A stretch of 64,000 nt of DNA from Nocardia sp. NBC_01329 (lineage in GTDB: Bacteria > Actinomycetota > Actinomycetes > Mycobacteriales > Mycobacteriaceae). The stretch covers positions 3,038,001 through 3,102,000 of the forward strand of contig NZ_CP108381.1 in assembly GCF_035956715.1 (NCBI RefSeq), written 5' to 3'. Made by a program: the position numbers and the translations under genes. Shown here piece after piece: positions 42,969 through 51,194 of this stretch. The stretch's first letter is position 1, and every line of letters begins with the position of its first letter. The notes below the pieces were generated by a model, which worked only from the letters and a program-made list of their open reading frames with translations, had not been told where the DNA came from and ran no database searches.

Positions 42969-43766
42969 ATGCAATCGCCAGATCTCTCCCGCATCTCCGA
43001 CACGCTGGCCGAAGCGCAGCGAACAGGTGCGGCAGTGGACCAGTTCGGTGACGATCTCACCCTGGACGATGCGTACACCGTTCAACGCACACTGCTCGAC
43101 CGCCGCCGCGCACAGGGAGCCCGCTACCTGGGTCCGAAACTCGGATTCACCAGCCGCGCGAAGATGGCGCAGATGGGAGTCGACGAGGTGATCGTGGGCT
43201 GGCTCGTCGACGATATGCGGATCCCCGCGGGCGGGACGCTCTCCCTCGACGGGCTGGTGCATCCGCGGGCAGAACCGGAGGTGGCCTTCAGACTCGGCCG
43301 CGCGGTGGACTTCGACGGCCCGGACGACGACATCGTCCATGCGGTGGACGCAGTGGCTCCCGCCCTCGAGATCATCGATTCGCGCTATCGGAACTTCACC
43401 TTCAGCCTTCCCGATGTGGTGGCCGACAACACCTCGGCGTGCCGGTTCGTCATCGGTCAGTGGCAACCGGCGACCGCTACCACCGAGGTCGCGAACCTGG
43501 ACGTCGTCCTGAGCCTCGACGGCAGGCCGGCCGAACACGGCTCTACATCGGCGATATTGGGAAACCCGTGGAACGCGCTCCGCGAATTGGCGCCGATCGC
43601 CCGACGGTACGGGTTCGAACTACATCGTGGTGCGGTGATCCTCGCCGGCGCGGCAACAGCCGCCACCTCCATCGCAGCGGCGGGGAATGTGAAGGTCGAA
43701 GTACAGGATCTGGGTAGCGTGACCCTCTACCTCAGGCCCGGTACGTCCGGGGCCGCAGGACGATGA
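42969..43766 (+). CDS. 4-oxalocrotonate decarboxylase (2-oxo-3-hexenedioate decarboxylase)
   Basis: 265 aa; AAGGAG lies seven nt upstream of the ATG. The sequence follows DmpH/XylI closely: GPKLGFTSRAKMAQMGVDE, a DGLVHPRAEPEVAF metal site, and EIIDSRYRNFTFSLPDVVAD plus a DN-S-ACRF stretch. This favours the decarboxylase over the homologous hydratase (MhpD/DmpE). It makes 2-hydroxypenta-2,4-dienoate from the tautomerase product. It is transcribed away from the main operon. The later hydratase and aldolase are not in the window. Confidence 0.9.
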   Translation: MQSPDLSRISDTLAEAQRTGAAVDQFGDDLTLDDAYTVQRTLLDRRRAQGARYLGPKLGFTSRAKMAQMGVDEVIVGWLVDDMRIPAGGTLSLDGLVHPRAEPEVAFRLGRAVDFDGPDDDIVHAVDAVAPALEIIDSRYRNFTFSLPDVVADNTSACRFVIGQWQPATATTEVANLDVVLSLDGRPAEHGSTSAILGNPWNALRELAPIARRYGFELHRGAVILAGAATAATSIAAAGNVKVEVQDLGSVTLYLRPGTSGAAGR

Positions 43767-44313
43767 GATGACGGATCGGGCGCACCGCCGTATCGCGGTC
43801 CATGCGAATCCTGCCGCGATATGGCGAAGCCTGTTCCCATGACCCGGCACCGGCGCCGAGGTGGCGGGGTCGAGGCCGGGCGGTCCGGACGCAGTCGGTG
43901 AGTACCCGATCCGGTCGGTGAACTGGTCGATGGTGCGCATGAGCAAGCGCCTTCGTGCTCCGTGCCGAAGCAATCGGCAAGATCAAGCTCGGGCGCTGGT
44001 GGGGCCGGCTACGGGTGGACGGCCTCATCCCTTCGAACGAATCCGTCGCGAAGAAGCGTAGATCTACAACGTTGACATCAGGCCTCCAGGGGAGTCTACT
44101 TGGGTGGACACCAGGGCGAGAAGGCTTCAAGGACAGCCGACGTCCAGGCCGCAGGATCGGCCGATCCGGACCCGCTGCCGACGGGCCGGGCGCGATAGCG
44201 CCCGTATCGCTGCCCGCCCACCAGCGCGACACAACCGACGTCGGCCACCGCGCGCAATCCGCACCGTATCCACCCATGACAGTCACAAATGTCAGAGATC
44301 AGGTTTTTTGTTC
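43767..44313. other. Intergenic stretch, no supported gene
   Basis: About 550 bp between the decarboxylase and the small stress-type genes. One plus-strand frame (about 43955-44100) has protein-like stretches (AIGKIKLGRWWGRLRVDGLI), but it has no ribosome site and runs into low-complexity shadow. It may be a gene remnant. A TTTTTTG run lies at about 44304-44310. Confidence 0.4.
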
Positions 44314-44485
44314 ATGATCATCTTCGGAGCCGTCCTCCTCGTCGCCGGATTCCTGCTCGGTATCCCTCATCAGCGGCGGCATCGCCGTCCTGCCCATGGG
44401 GACGGTGCTGTGGGAAGCCGGCGCGGAAGGCCACGCCGATCCCTCGATGTGCCGCAACCCGGCCAGTGACGCCCGGCAGGTTTAA
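44314..44485 (+). pseudogene. Frameshifted small membrane protein (DUF6131-like)
   Basis: ATG at 44314 opens MIIFGAVLLVAGFLLGI, the start of a two-helix micro-membrane protein common in Nocardia and Mycobacterium. After about 17 codons the natural continuation (LISGGIAVLPMGTVLWEAGAE) is in the +1 frame and ends at TAA 44483. A one-base insertion near the CCCTC at 44364-44368 would explain it. It is either a broken gene, a sequencing error or, less likely, a recoding site. It is followed by the WW-motif small protein. Confidence 0.55.
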
Positions 44486-44495
44486 GGAGAACAAC

Positions 44496-44645
44496 GTGAT
44501 ACACAGCAATCCCGATACCGTTCGTGGCCACACCGCCACTGCCTCGGCAGGTGCGAATCCACCGGTAGTTCGCTGGCCCGAACCCAGCCCGCTGGCCGAC
44601 TGGTGGGACGAGGTCATGCGCTCCCACCCGACCGCAGCCGCATAA
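44496..44645 (+). CDS. 49-aa small protein with WPxPSPLxxWWxEVM motif
   Basis: GTG at 44496 with a textbook AAGGAGA site seven nt upstream. Disordered N-terminus, then WPEPSPLADWWDEVMRSH near the C-terminus. The same motif occurs in the 71-aa protein at 50915-51130 (WPDPSPLHHWWTEVM), which supports both as real genes of one family. The tryptophan/acidic composition suggests a protein- or ligand-binding peptide. It lies upstream of a general-stress sigma factor. Function unknown. Confidence 0.65.
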   Translation: MIHSNPDTVRGHTATASAGANPPVVRWPEPSPLADWWDEVMRSHPTAAA

Positions 44646-44868
44646 CCCCGCTGCCCGGCTCGAGCGCAGTCCCAACTCCGCCCACGACCAGGCCGGCGCG
44701 ACCAGGCCGGGCGGCACTACACGTCCCCGATCTGCACTGGAATTCACCATCGGCCGCATCCAGGGTCACTGTTTTCCTGCTGTCACGAGAGCGGCGAGAT
44801 CGCTCGCATGCCGGTAGGACGGGCAGAGATGCGCCGAGATTCGATCATCTGCACGTGAGGAGCTCCCC

Positions 44869-45723
44869 GTGACAGCACACTCCAGCAGCACCGAACCGGC
44901 GCCGTCGCCGTCCGCCCGCCGCGCCAACCGCGGCCGCGACCCCTACGACGGAATCGAACCCTCGCTCGGCGAACTCGCCGCTCTCGACCCCGCCGACCCT
45001 CACCACGCCGGACTGCGCGACGAGATCATCGGACGTTGCCTGCCACTGGCCGACCATATAGCTCGCCGCTATGCAGGCCGCGGCATCGATTTCGACGACC
45101 TACAACAAACCGCGCGCATGGGCGTCGTGCACGCCGTCGACCGATTCGATCCTGCGGCCGGCACCAAGTTCGTCTCCTTCGCCGTGCCCACCGTCATGGG
45201 AGAAGTACGCCGCTATTTCCGCGACCAGAGCTGGGCGATCCGCGTCCCACGCCGGCTGAAGGAACTCCGTGGCCGGATCACCGTCATCACGCCCCTGCTG
45301 ATGCAGGAACTGGGCCGCACCCTCACCGCCCGCGACCTCGCCATCGCACTCGACACCGAGGTCGAGGAGATCACCCAGGCACTGATCGCGTCCAAGGGCT
45401 ACACCTCCGACTCCCTCGACGCCACTCCGGGCACCGACAACGACAGCGGCGACCATACGCTCACGTATGCCGACCGGCTCGGCAGCATCGACCCCTGCTA
45501 CATCCTCCTCGAGGACGCGGCGGCGGTGCGTCCACTACTCGCGCAACTCCCCCGAGGCGACCGCCGCATACTGATCCTGCGGTACTACGACAATCGAACC
45601 CAGCAAGAGATCGCCGCAACGATCGGCTGCTCCCAAATGCAGGTCTCTCGCGCCCTCGCCCGCATCCTGACGACGCTGCGGGAGCAGGCCCTCGACGAAC
45701 CGGCCACCGGACAAGCCGCCTGA
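44869..45723 (+). CDS. SigB/SigF-type alternative sigma factor
   Basis: 284 aa from a GTG at 44869 with GAGGAG upstream. Sigma-70 region 2 (CLPLADHIARRYAGRGIDFDDLQQTARMGVVHAVDRFDP), region 3 (TVMGEVRRYFRDQSWAIRVPRRLKELRG is typical of the SigB/F group) and region 4 helix-turn-helix (TQQEIAATIGCSQMQVSRALARIL). In mycobacteria and nocardiae such factors direct stress or envelope genes. No anti-sigma gene is adjacent, which is common when several paralogues share partners. Confidence 0.94.
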   Translation: MTAHSSSTEPAPSPSARRANRGRDPYDGIEPSLGELAALDPADPHHAGLRDEIIGRCLPLADHIARRYAGRGIDFDDLQQTARMGVVHAVDRFDPAAGTKFVSFAVPTVMGEVRRYFRDQSWAIRVPRRLKELRGRITVITPLLMQELGRTLTARDLAIALDTEVEEITQALIASKGYTSDSLDATPGTDNDSGDHTLTYADRLGSIDPCYILLEDAAAVRPLLAQLPRGDRRILILRYYDNRTQQEIAATIGCSQMQVSRALARILTTLREQALDEPATGQAA

Positions 45724-45838
45724 CCCGAGCCACGACGAGGCGACCGGATCGCCACCGATCAGCGTCAGACCATCGAACGGAAACTCCCATCGGATACTTC
45801 GCCAGCAGGGCCGTGTCGCTGGAGAGCTGCTGCCGGCT

Positions 45839-46396
45839 TCAGCCACCGGCCGCGCGGGTCGACTCGAGGAAGCTACGGATCGCTGTGTCCGCCGCGCCAC
45901 GACCCTCCCCTTCGGTGATCGCGAGCTCGAACAGCAGTCCACGCGCCATCGCCAGTGTCATCTGCGCCGATAACGCTGCTTGGTCCGGGCTGCTGCCGAC
46001 CCGGACGAAGAGCGTTTCCAGAGTGCTCTTCCATTCCATGACCCATTGCCCCAGGGGCGCAGCCCATGACTTGCCCTGCATCGCGGCGGCGGCAACCTCG
46101 AAGAACAGTGGCCCCAACTGCGCGGCCTGATCGGCCATTCGATCCCAGAGAGCATAGGCCGCGGTATAGGGGTCCGTGGGCGATTCGAGTAGTTCCGCCA
46201 GAGCACGGTACTGCTGCCCCCATGTCGCCGTGACAACAGCTGTGAGAAGCCCCTCACGAGAACCGAAGTGATAGTGCAACATTCGATGACTGGTTCCGAT
46301 GCCATCAGCTACGGTCCGCAAACTCGTGTCACCCACGCCGTGCTCGGTGAACCACCCGACCGCACGTTCGAGGAGAGCCTCACGCGCGTTGTTCAT
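45839..46396 (-). CDS. TetR-family regulator
   Basis: 185 aa. Helix-turn-helix at about residues 8-48 (ALLERAVGWFTEHGVGDTSLRTVADGIGTSHRMLHYHFGS). The start overlaps the monooxygenase stop by 4 bp, so the repressor is made with the enzyme it probably controls through the perfect dyad at 47962-47979. Ligand unknown; it may sense the aromatic substrate of the hydroxylase. Confidence 0.92.
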   Translation of the reverse strand: MNNAREALLERAVGWFTEHGVGDTSLRTVADGIGTSHRMLHYHFGSREGLLTAVVTATWGQQYRALAELLESPTDPYTAAYALWDRMADQAAQLGPLFFEVAAAAMQGKSWAAPLGQWVMEWKSTLETLFVRVGSSPDQAALSAQMTLAMARGLLFELAITEGEGRGAADTAIRSFLESTRAAGG

Positions 46397-47913
46397 GCCG
46401 ATCGATCGCCACCGGAGAATCGCGCGAGGGCGCGACGGACTTCAGCGGCTTCGCCACCGCGATAGGCCACGTGGCCGTCGGGACGGATCAAAACGAACCC
46501 TCCTTTGCGCATTGTGTACCGGTCGCACGCCTCACCTGCCGGGTCCGTTTCGTGATCGATCGGCACCACGGCCATCTGCTCGGTCGAACCGATCGTATCG
46601 ACGGACTCGTTCGACGCGTCCACCCGGTGGCCGGGGCGGAAGTGCAACAGCGTGAAATGGTCGACGCCCAAGCGGTCGTGCACCGTTCCTTCGGCGAGAG
46701 CCGCGTCAGGGGCGCGGTCACCGATTGCCGGGCGGCGCGACAGCGGCCACCGCGACCCGCCGCGATATCCGATCGCGAGTTGCGAGTTCTGCAGACTCGC
46801 TTGCCGGGCCGCCCCGGGGATGCGGGCCCCGAGCCGGAGCACACTGTCCCGCAGTGATCGAGCGAGCGGATTGCGAAGCGCATACATTCGCCGTCGGCTC
46901 TCCACGTCGCGGATGGTCGACGCGGCCACCGGCCGCCGCTCGGTTTCGTATTCGTCGAGCAGATCGACCGAAGCACCCGATTCCACCTGCGCCAGCCGCC
47001 ACGCCAGGTTGACCGCGTCCTGAATCCCGAGATTCATCCCCTGGCCCCCGAACGGCGGGAAAATGTGGGCGGCGTCGCCCGCCAGGAACGCGCTGCCACG
47101 ACGATACTCATCGGCCAGACACACCCGGGTGCGGAATATCGACGTCCACTGGACCTGCGTGATCCGCATACCGCTCGCGCCGCGTTCGTCGAGAAGTTCC
47201 TGTAGCTCCACCAGGCTCGGCTCGGGCAGTTCTTCGCACCGCGCTCGATCACTCATGTCCACGAAGACCCGCCAGAGTCCACCTGCGCCGGGGAGGCGCA
47301 TCAGCATGAGCGGGCCGGCGGGACCGAGCCACATCGCGCTGTCCCGGAACGACATCGCCGATTCCAGAACGATATCGCCGAGATAGTAGGTTTCACCCGT
47401 CGCGCCACCCGCGAACGAGATCCCGAGAGACTCGCGGACATTGCTGCGAGCTCCGTCGGCGCCCACCAGCCACCGGGCTTCGAGGTCACGCCCATCGGCG
47501 ATTTGTACGCCGACACGATCGCCGTCCTGGACGACCGTACGCACTTCCGCGCCGTACTCGATTTCCACCCCGACTGCGTGTAGCCGCGTGCGCAGGATGT
47601 CCTCGAGCCCGGGTTGCGGAAGAACATAGGTGTAGGGATACCGACTCCGCGGAGGAACCCACGTCAAACGCGAGAGTTCGGCGTCGCCACGCATGATGGA
47701 GGCCCCGCCGAGGCGGTAGGCCACGCGCTCTATCTCTTCGGCAAGACCCAACTCGGCAAGCATTTCCATCGACCGAGCTTGCAGTCCGAGGGCTCTGGAG
47801 CCGCCGGTCGGTTGCGGGTGCCGTTCGAGCACGCGGCACGACACACCATTGGCGGCCAGAACCAGTGCCGTCACCAACCCTGTCGGACCAGCTCCCACAA
47901 CGAGAACGCTCAT
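46393..47913 (-). CDS. FAD-dependent aromatic-ring monooxygenase (PHBH fold)
   Basis: 506 aa from ATG 47913; the open frame continues to 47979 but that ATG lies inside the operator. FAD motif LVVGAGPTGLVTALVLA, DG motif VGADGARSNVRESLG and GD motif FLAGDAAHIFPPFGGQGMN, with a C-terminal thioredoxin-like domain as in RdmE/PgaE and pentachlorophenol or resorcinol hydroxylases. It should hydroxylate a phenolic or polyketide-like compound using NAD(P)H; detoxification of an antibiotic is possible. Coupled to a TetR gene. Confidence 0.93.
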   Translation of the reverse strand: MSVLVVGAGPTGLVTALVLAANGVSCRVLERHPQPTGGSRALGLQARSMEMLAELGLAEEIERVAYRLGGASIMRGDAELSRLTWVPPRSRYPYTYVLPQPGLEDILRTRLHAVGVEIEYGAEVRTVVQDGDRVGVQIADGRDLEARWLVGADGARSNVRESLGISFAGGATGETYYLGDIVLESAMSFRDSAMWLGPAGPLMLMRLPGAGGLWRVFVDMSDRARCEELPEPSLVELQELLDERGASGMRITQVQWTSIFRTRVCLADEYRRGSAFLAGDAAHIFPPFGGQGMNLGIQDAVNLAWRLAQVESGASVDLLDEYETERRPVAASTIRDVESRRRMYALRNPLARSLRDSVLRLGARIPGAARQASLQNSQLAIGYRGGSRWPLSRRPAIGDRAPDAALAEGTVHDRLGVDHFTLLHFRPGHRVDASNESVDTIGSTEQMAVVPIDHETDPAGEACDRYTMRKGGFVLIRPDGHVAYRGGEAAEVRRALARFSGGDRSA

Positions 47914-47961
47914 CGTGCATCCACCCGGGCGCCGCCCCTCGCGGCAATACGAGAAATTGTC

Positions 47962-47979
47962 ATGTACCAAATGGTACAT
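47962..47979. promoter_or_regulatory. TetR-type operator of the monooxygenase operon
   Basis: Perfect dyad ATGTACC-AAAT-GGTACAT, 49 bp upstream of the ATG at 47913. Confidence 0.75.
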
Positions 47980-48053
47980 ACGATTCGCGCCCGCAGTCCA
48001 GAGCTCCCCGTTGATCTGGGGAAATGCTATACCGAGCAGACAGCCGAATAATT

Positions 48054-48071
48054 ACAGAGCGCGTGCTCTGT
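48054..48071. promoter_or_regulatory. TetR-type operator before the TetR/isomerase pair
   Basis: Perfect dyad ACAGAGC-GCGT-GCTCTGT, ending 12 nt upstream of the ATG at 48084. Its location suggests autorepression. Confidence 0.75.
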
Positions 48072-48083
48072 TACGCTCCGATC

Positions 48084-48704
48084 ATGCCCCGCCCTCGTGT
48101 ACACGCCCTGGATCCGCTCATGGATGCGGCCGAACAGTTGGCGGTCGACGCCGGGCCTGCCGCGGTCACTGTCCGCGCACTCGCGGAGGCCACCTCGGTG
48201 TCCAACGGAGCGATTTATCACGCCTTCGGCTCCCGGGCCGGACTGATGGGGCGAGTCTGGCTGCGCGCCGCGCAACGATTTCTGACTCTGCAACGTGAGG
48301 CGGTCGACCGCGCACTGGCGCATTACGATGCCGTCGAGGCGGTCGTGGCCGCTGCCGACGCCCCCGCCGAATTCCTGGTCCGCCAACCGGTCTCCGGGCG
48401 TTTCCTGCTGACCGTGCCCCGCGGGGAGCTCCTCGGTTCCAGCGTGCTTCCCGACGACATCGCCGAGGAACTACGCCGGCTGGATCAGGCCCTGACCGAG
48501 CTGCTCGTGAACCTGTCGCGCAGTGTCTTCGACCGCGCGGATCGCGAAGCCGTCGCCGTCATCCGCGATTGCGTGGTGGAAGTGCCCACCGCACTACTAC
48601 TGCGAGGCCGCCGAAGCCCCGAACCCGCCGTGCGCCAACGCCTTGCGGCCGCGGTCCGCGCGGTACTGGCCGTACCGCTCCCCGACTCCACTGCAACGAA
48701 GTGA
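48084..48704 (+). CDS. TetR-family regulator
   Basis: 206 aa from ATG 48084 (MPRPRVHALDPLMDAAEQL), which lies just after a perfect operator; a longer frame would include the operator and is rejected. The helix-turn-helix TVRALAEATSVSNGAIYHAFGSRAGL is unmistakable. The crotonase-type gene follows 11 bp downstream, so the pair is one transcript. The ligand may be an acyl-CoA. Confidence 0.92.
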   Translation: MPRPRVHALDPLMDAAEQLAVDAGPAAVTVRALAEATSVSNGAIYHAFGSRAGLMGRVWLRAAQRFLTLQREAVDRALAHYDAVEAVVAAADAPAEFLVRQPVSGRFLLTVPRGELLGSSVLPDDIAEELRRLDQALTELLVNLSRSVFDRADREAVAVIRDCVVEVPTALLLRGRRSPEPAVRQRLAAAVRAVLAVPLPDSTATK

Positions 48705-48715
48705 AAGGCAACACC

Positions 48716-49363
48716 ATGACCGCGAATCTGCGCTACCAGGACAAGATTGCCGTGCTGAACCTCGGCGACGACGAGAACCGCTTTTCCCCTGACTGGCTCG
48801 ACACGGTCAACGCTCACCTCGACACCGTCGAGCGCGACGCCCAAGGCCTGATCACCACCGGCGGCGGAAAGTTCTACTCCAACGGCCTGGATCTGGACTG
48901 GCTCCTCACAAACGGCGACCGCGCCGAGTGGTATGTCGGCCGCGTCCAGGAACTGTTCGCCCGCATCCTGACGTTTCCGCTGCCCACCATCGCCGCGGTC
49001 AACGGCCACGCTTTCGGTGCGGGCGCGATGCTGGCCATCGCCCACGACTACCGCGTGATGCGCGAAGACCGCGGCTACTACTGCTTCCCCGAGGTCGACA
49101 TCGACATCCCCTTCACCCCCGGCATGGCCGCCCTCATCCAGGCCAAACTCAGCTCCCGGGCGGCCGTGACCGCCATGACCACCGGCCACCGCTTCCGCGG
49201 CCCAGACGCGCTGGACGCCGGTCTCGTCGACGCCACCGCCACCGACGCCGAGGTCCTCACCACAGCGATCGATCGGCTCACCCCCATCCTCGGCAAGAAC
49301 CCCGCAACGCTCGCCGCTATCAAGAACACCATGTACAGCTCCGTCACCTCAGCCCTCCACTGA
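48716..49363 (+). CDS. Enoyl-CoA hydratase/isomerase (crotonase) family protein
   Basis: 215 aa, shorter than usual hydratases and similar in length to plant/peroxisomal-type delta3-delta2-enoyl-CoA isomerases. Oxyanion loops FYSNGLDLDWL and NGHAFGAGAMLA. The acidic residue in FPEVDIDIPFTPGMAAL fits the isomerase type, and there is no second hydratase glutamate. Probably moves double bonds in unsaturated fatty acyl-CoAs. Preceded by its likely repressor; GAAAGG lies about 9 nt upstream. Confidence 0.9.
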   Translation: MTANLRYQDKIAVLNLGDDENRFSPDWLDTVNAHLDTVERDAQGLITTGGGKFYSNGLDLDWLLTNGDRAEWYVGRVQELFARILTFPLPTIAAVNGHAFGAGAMLAIAHDYRVMREDRGYYCFPEVDIDIPFTPGMAALIQAKLSSRAAVTAMTTGHRFRGPDALDAGLVDATATDAEVLTTAIDRLTPILGKNPATLAAIKNTMYSSVTSALH

Positions 49364-49499
49364 CCGATACCGGATCGTTCATCACCGAAGGCGGGCAGCG
49401 CCGACTTCACACTCCGGAACGAGCTGCAGCACTTGCTCTTCGACGTCCGACTCGTCACTCAGGCGCGATAGCCGGCGCAGGAGTGACCAGGCGTCCGTC

Positions 49500-49710
49500 G
49501 CGGTGGTGCTCGACAACGAGGCTGGGTTGGCGGACGATCTTCTGGATCAACATCCCCGTTGCCTGGTGCTGGGAGTTCGGGTGCTGCCGGAATCCATGGC
49601 TCCGGCTCGAGCCCGGCTCGATATCGCCGGCGCGGTATTGTCCGCAGCTGCGGTCGTGCTGATCCTGCTCCCGTTGGTATAGGGCCAGGACTGGGGTTGG
49701 CCGCGGTGGG
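49500..49710 (+). pseudogene. Remnant of a DHA2-type MFS transporter
   Basis: The 515-bp gap 49364-49878 holds only this fragment. WRTIFWINIPVA (the loop after segment 5/6 of EmrB/QacA transporters) is read in one frame from 49528. The continuation LVLGVRVLPESMAPARARLDIAGAVLSAAAV is in another frame, followed by a TAG at 49679 and then GQDWGWP in that same frame. Both a frameshift and a stop are therefore present. Nothing remains of the rest of the gene. Confidence 0.75.
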
Positions 49711-49878
49711 GATGAGTGATCCCGGCGGGTGGGCAGCCGGTTCTCGATCCTGCTGTTATCGGAAACCTCACGAGATCAGACCGCGATGTCGGCTCGTCCG
49801 CTCCGGGGCGGCCGACGAGGACGAAACCTCATTGCCGGCGCCCCGTGACGGCTGCCCGGTCGCGAGCGACACCGGATG

Positions 49879-50238
49879 TCAGCGTTGTGACGACCCGTGG
49901 TCGCGGAGCCGGTCACGTTCGGTGGTGAGGGCGGCGTTGGCATCGCGGAGCGTGGTGTTGGCGTCTTCGAGTTCCAGGATGCGCCCGATCGCGGTGAGGG
50001 GGATGCCCTGCCCGGTCAGTTCGGTGATCCGGTGTAGCCGTGCCAGATCGTCATGGCTGTAGCGGCGGGTGCCGCCTGAACTGCGTGCCGGGGTGACCAG
50101 CCCGTATTGCTCGTAGAGCCGTAGCGTCTGGACTCCGACGCCCGCCAATTCCGCGGCCACCGATATCGCGTACACGCCCTGCCCGGCCCCGGGCAGGTTA
50201 CCGCCCCGGCGATCCGCACCCGTCACCCTCTTCACCAT
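49879..50238 (-). CDS. MerR-family regulator, HspR-like
   Basis: 119 aa from ATG 50238 (MVKRVTGADRR); an in-frame start at 50271 would lie within the CIRCE-like element. The MerR winged helix VYAISVAAELAGVGVQTLRLYEQYGLVTPARSSGGTRRYS is that of HspR-type repressors, and the C-terminal dimer helix is short (ILELEDANTTLRDANAAL). Divergent from the Hsp20 gene, it probably represses that promoter. HspR usually acts with DnaK; no dnaK is in the window. Confidence 0.9.
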   Translation of the reverse strand: MVKRVTGADRRGGNLPGAGQGVYAISVAAELAGVGVQTLRLYEQYGLVTPARSSGGTRRYSHDDLARLHRITELTGQGIPLTAIGRILELEDANTTLRDANAALTTERDRLRDHGSSQR

Positions 50239-50264
50239 CCTTTCGACATTATCTGCAAATGATA

Positions 50265-50291
50265 CTTGCACTCTCCTCTATCGAGTGCTAA
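50265..50291. promoter_or_regulatory. CIRCE-like element (HrcA-type operator)
   Basis: CTTGCACTC-N9-GAGTGCTAA against the CIRCE consensus TTAGCACTC-N9-GAGTGCTAA: right arm 9/9, left arm 7/9, correct spacer length. It lies between the MerR and Hsp20 genes. Confidence 0.8.
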
Positions 50292-50366
50292 ATATTATCT
50301 GTGTCAGCAGCCAGAGATTATCTGGTTTCTCATCGAGAGCAAAGGAGTGAACTGGAGGTGGCGACC

Positions 50367-50789
50367 ATGTTGATGCGCACCGATCCCTTCCGCGATCTGG
50401 ACCGTCTGACCCAGCAAGTTTTCGGCACGCCCGCACGTCCGGCGGCGATGCCGATGGACGCCTGGCGCGAGGGCGACGACTTCTTCGTCGAGCTGGATCT
50501 GCCCGGCATCGACCCGGACTCCCTGGATCTGGATGTCGAACGCAATGTGGTGACAGTGCGGGCATCGCGGCCGGAATTGAATTCGGGCCGGTCGATGCTG
50601 GCCGCCGAGCGCACTCGCGGGGTGTTCAGCCGTCAACTTTTCCTGGGTGAGAACCTCGATACCGACGCGATCCGCGCCGACTACCGCGACGGGGTGCTGA
50701 GATTGGTGATCCCGGTATCGGAGAAGGCCAAGCCTCGCAAGATCGAGGTCGCGCGCCACGACCACGAGCGTCAGGCCATCAGCGCCTGA
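50367..50789 (+). CDS. Hsp20/alpha-crystallin small heat-shock protein
   Basis: 140 aa from ATG 50367 with GGAGG eight nt upstream; the upstream open frame is promoter DNA. Alpha-crystallin domain: [67 protein letters not shown]-independent chaperone that holds unfolding proteins. The CIRCE-like element and divergent MerR suggest dual heat-shock control. Confidence 0.94.
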   Translation: MLMRTDPFRDLDRLTQQVFGTPARPAAMPMDAWREGDDFFVELDLPGIDPDSLDLDVERNVVTVRASRPELNSGRSMLAAERTRGVFSRQLFLGENLDTDAIRADYRDGVLRLVIPVSEKAKPRKIEVARHDHERQAISA

Positions 50790-50914
50790 TCGTCCGGGTC
50801 GGCGCCACAACAGGAGCCCGGCCGTGAGTGGGCCCGGTCAGCACGGTCTTCCGGGCCCACCCGAGCTTCCCGGGAAATGGTTCCGCAGAACATAGATTCG
50901 AGAGGAACGATGCC

Positions 50915-51130
50915 ATGACCATGCCAGCGACCGGCACCGGCCTCGATCGCGCCGGGCCGGCCGGCCCCCGATCCGCAGCCGCCCGGCGCCGCATTCCAGA
51001 CCCTGCCGGAAGCCGTGCGGTCGACGACGCCGCTGCCGATGTGCACTGGCCCGACCCCAGCCCGCTGCACCACTGGTGGACCGAGGTCATGGACGGCGCA
51101 CCCCTACCACGCCCCCTCCGCGCCGCCTGA
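50915..51130 (+). CDS. 71-aa small protein with WPxPSPLxxWWxEVM motif
   Basis: ATG 50915 (ATG 50921 follows), with GAGGAA nine nt upstream. Disordered Ala/Arg/Pro-rich N-terminus; WPDPSPLHHWWTEVMDG at about residues 45-61 matches the 49-aa protein at 44496-44645. It follows the Hsp20 gene by 125 bp, so it is probably in the same stress-linked unit. Function unknown. Confidence 0.7.
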   Translation: MTMPATGTGLDRAGPAGPRSAAARRRIPDPAGSRAVDDAAADVHWPDPSPLHHWWTEVMDGAPLPRPLRAA

Positions 51131-51194
51131 ATCCGGCGAGATCCGCGACCCCGACAGGCCCCGAACCCCGCCCGGGTTTCAGATGGAGGACGCC

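Noticed and set aside
43732..44286. 184-codon minus-strand frame after the decarboxylase
   Set aside because: Low-complexity Arg/Pro composition with no ribosome site or domain.
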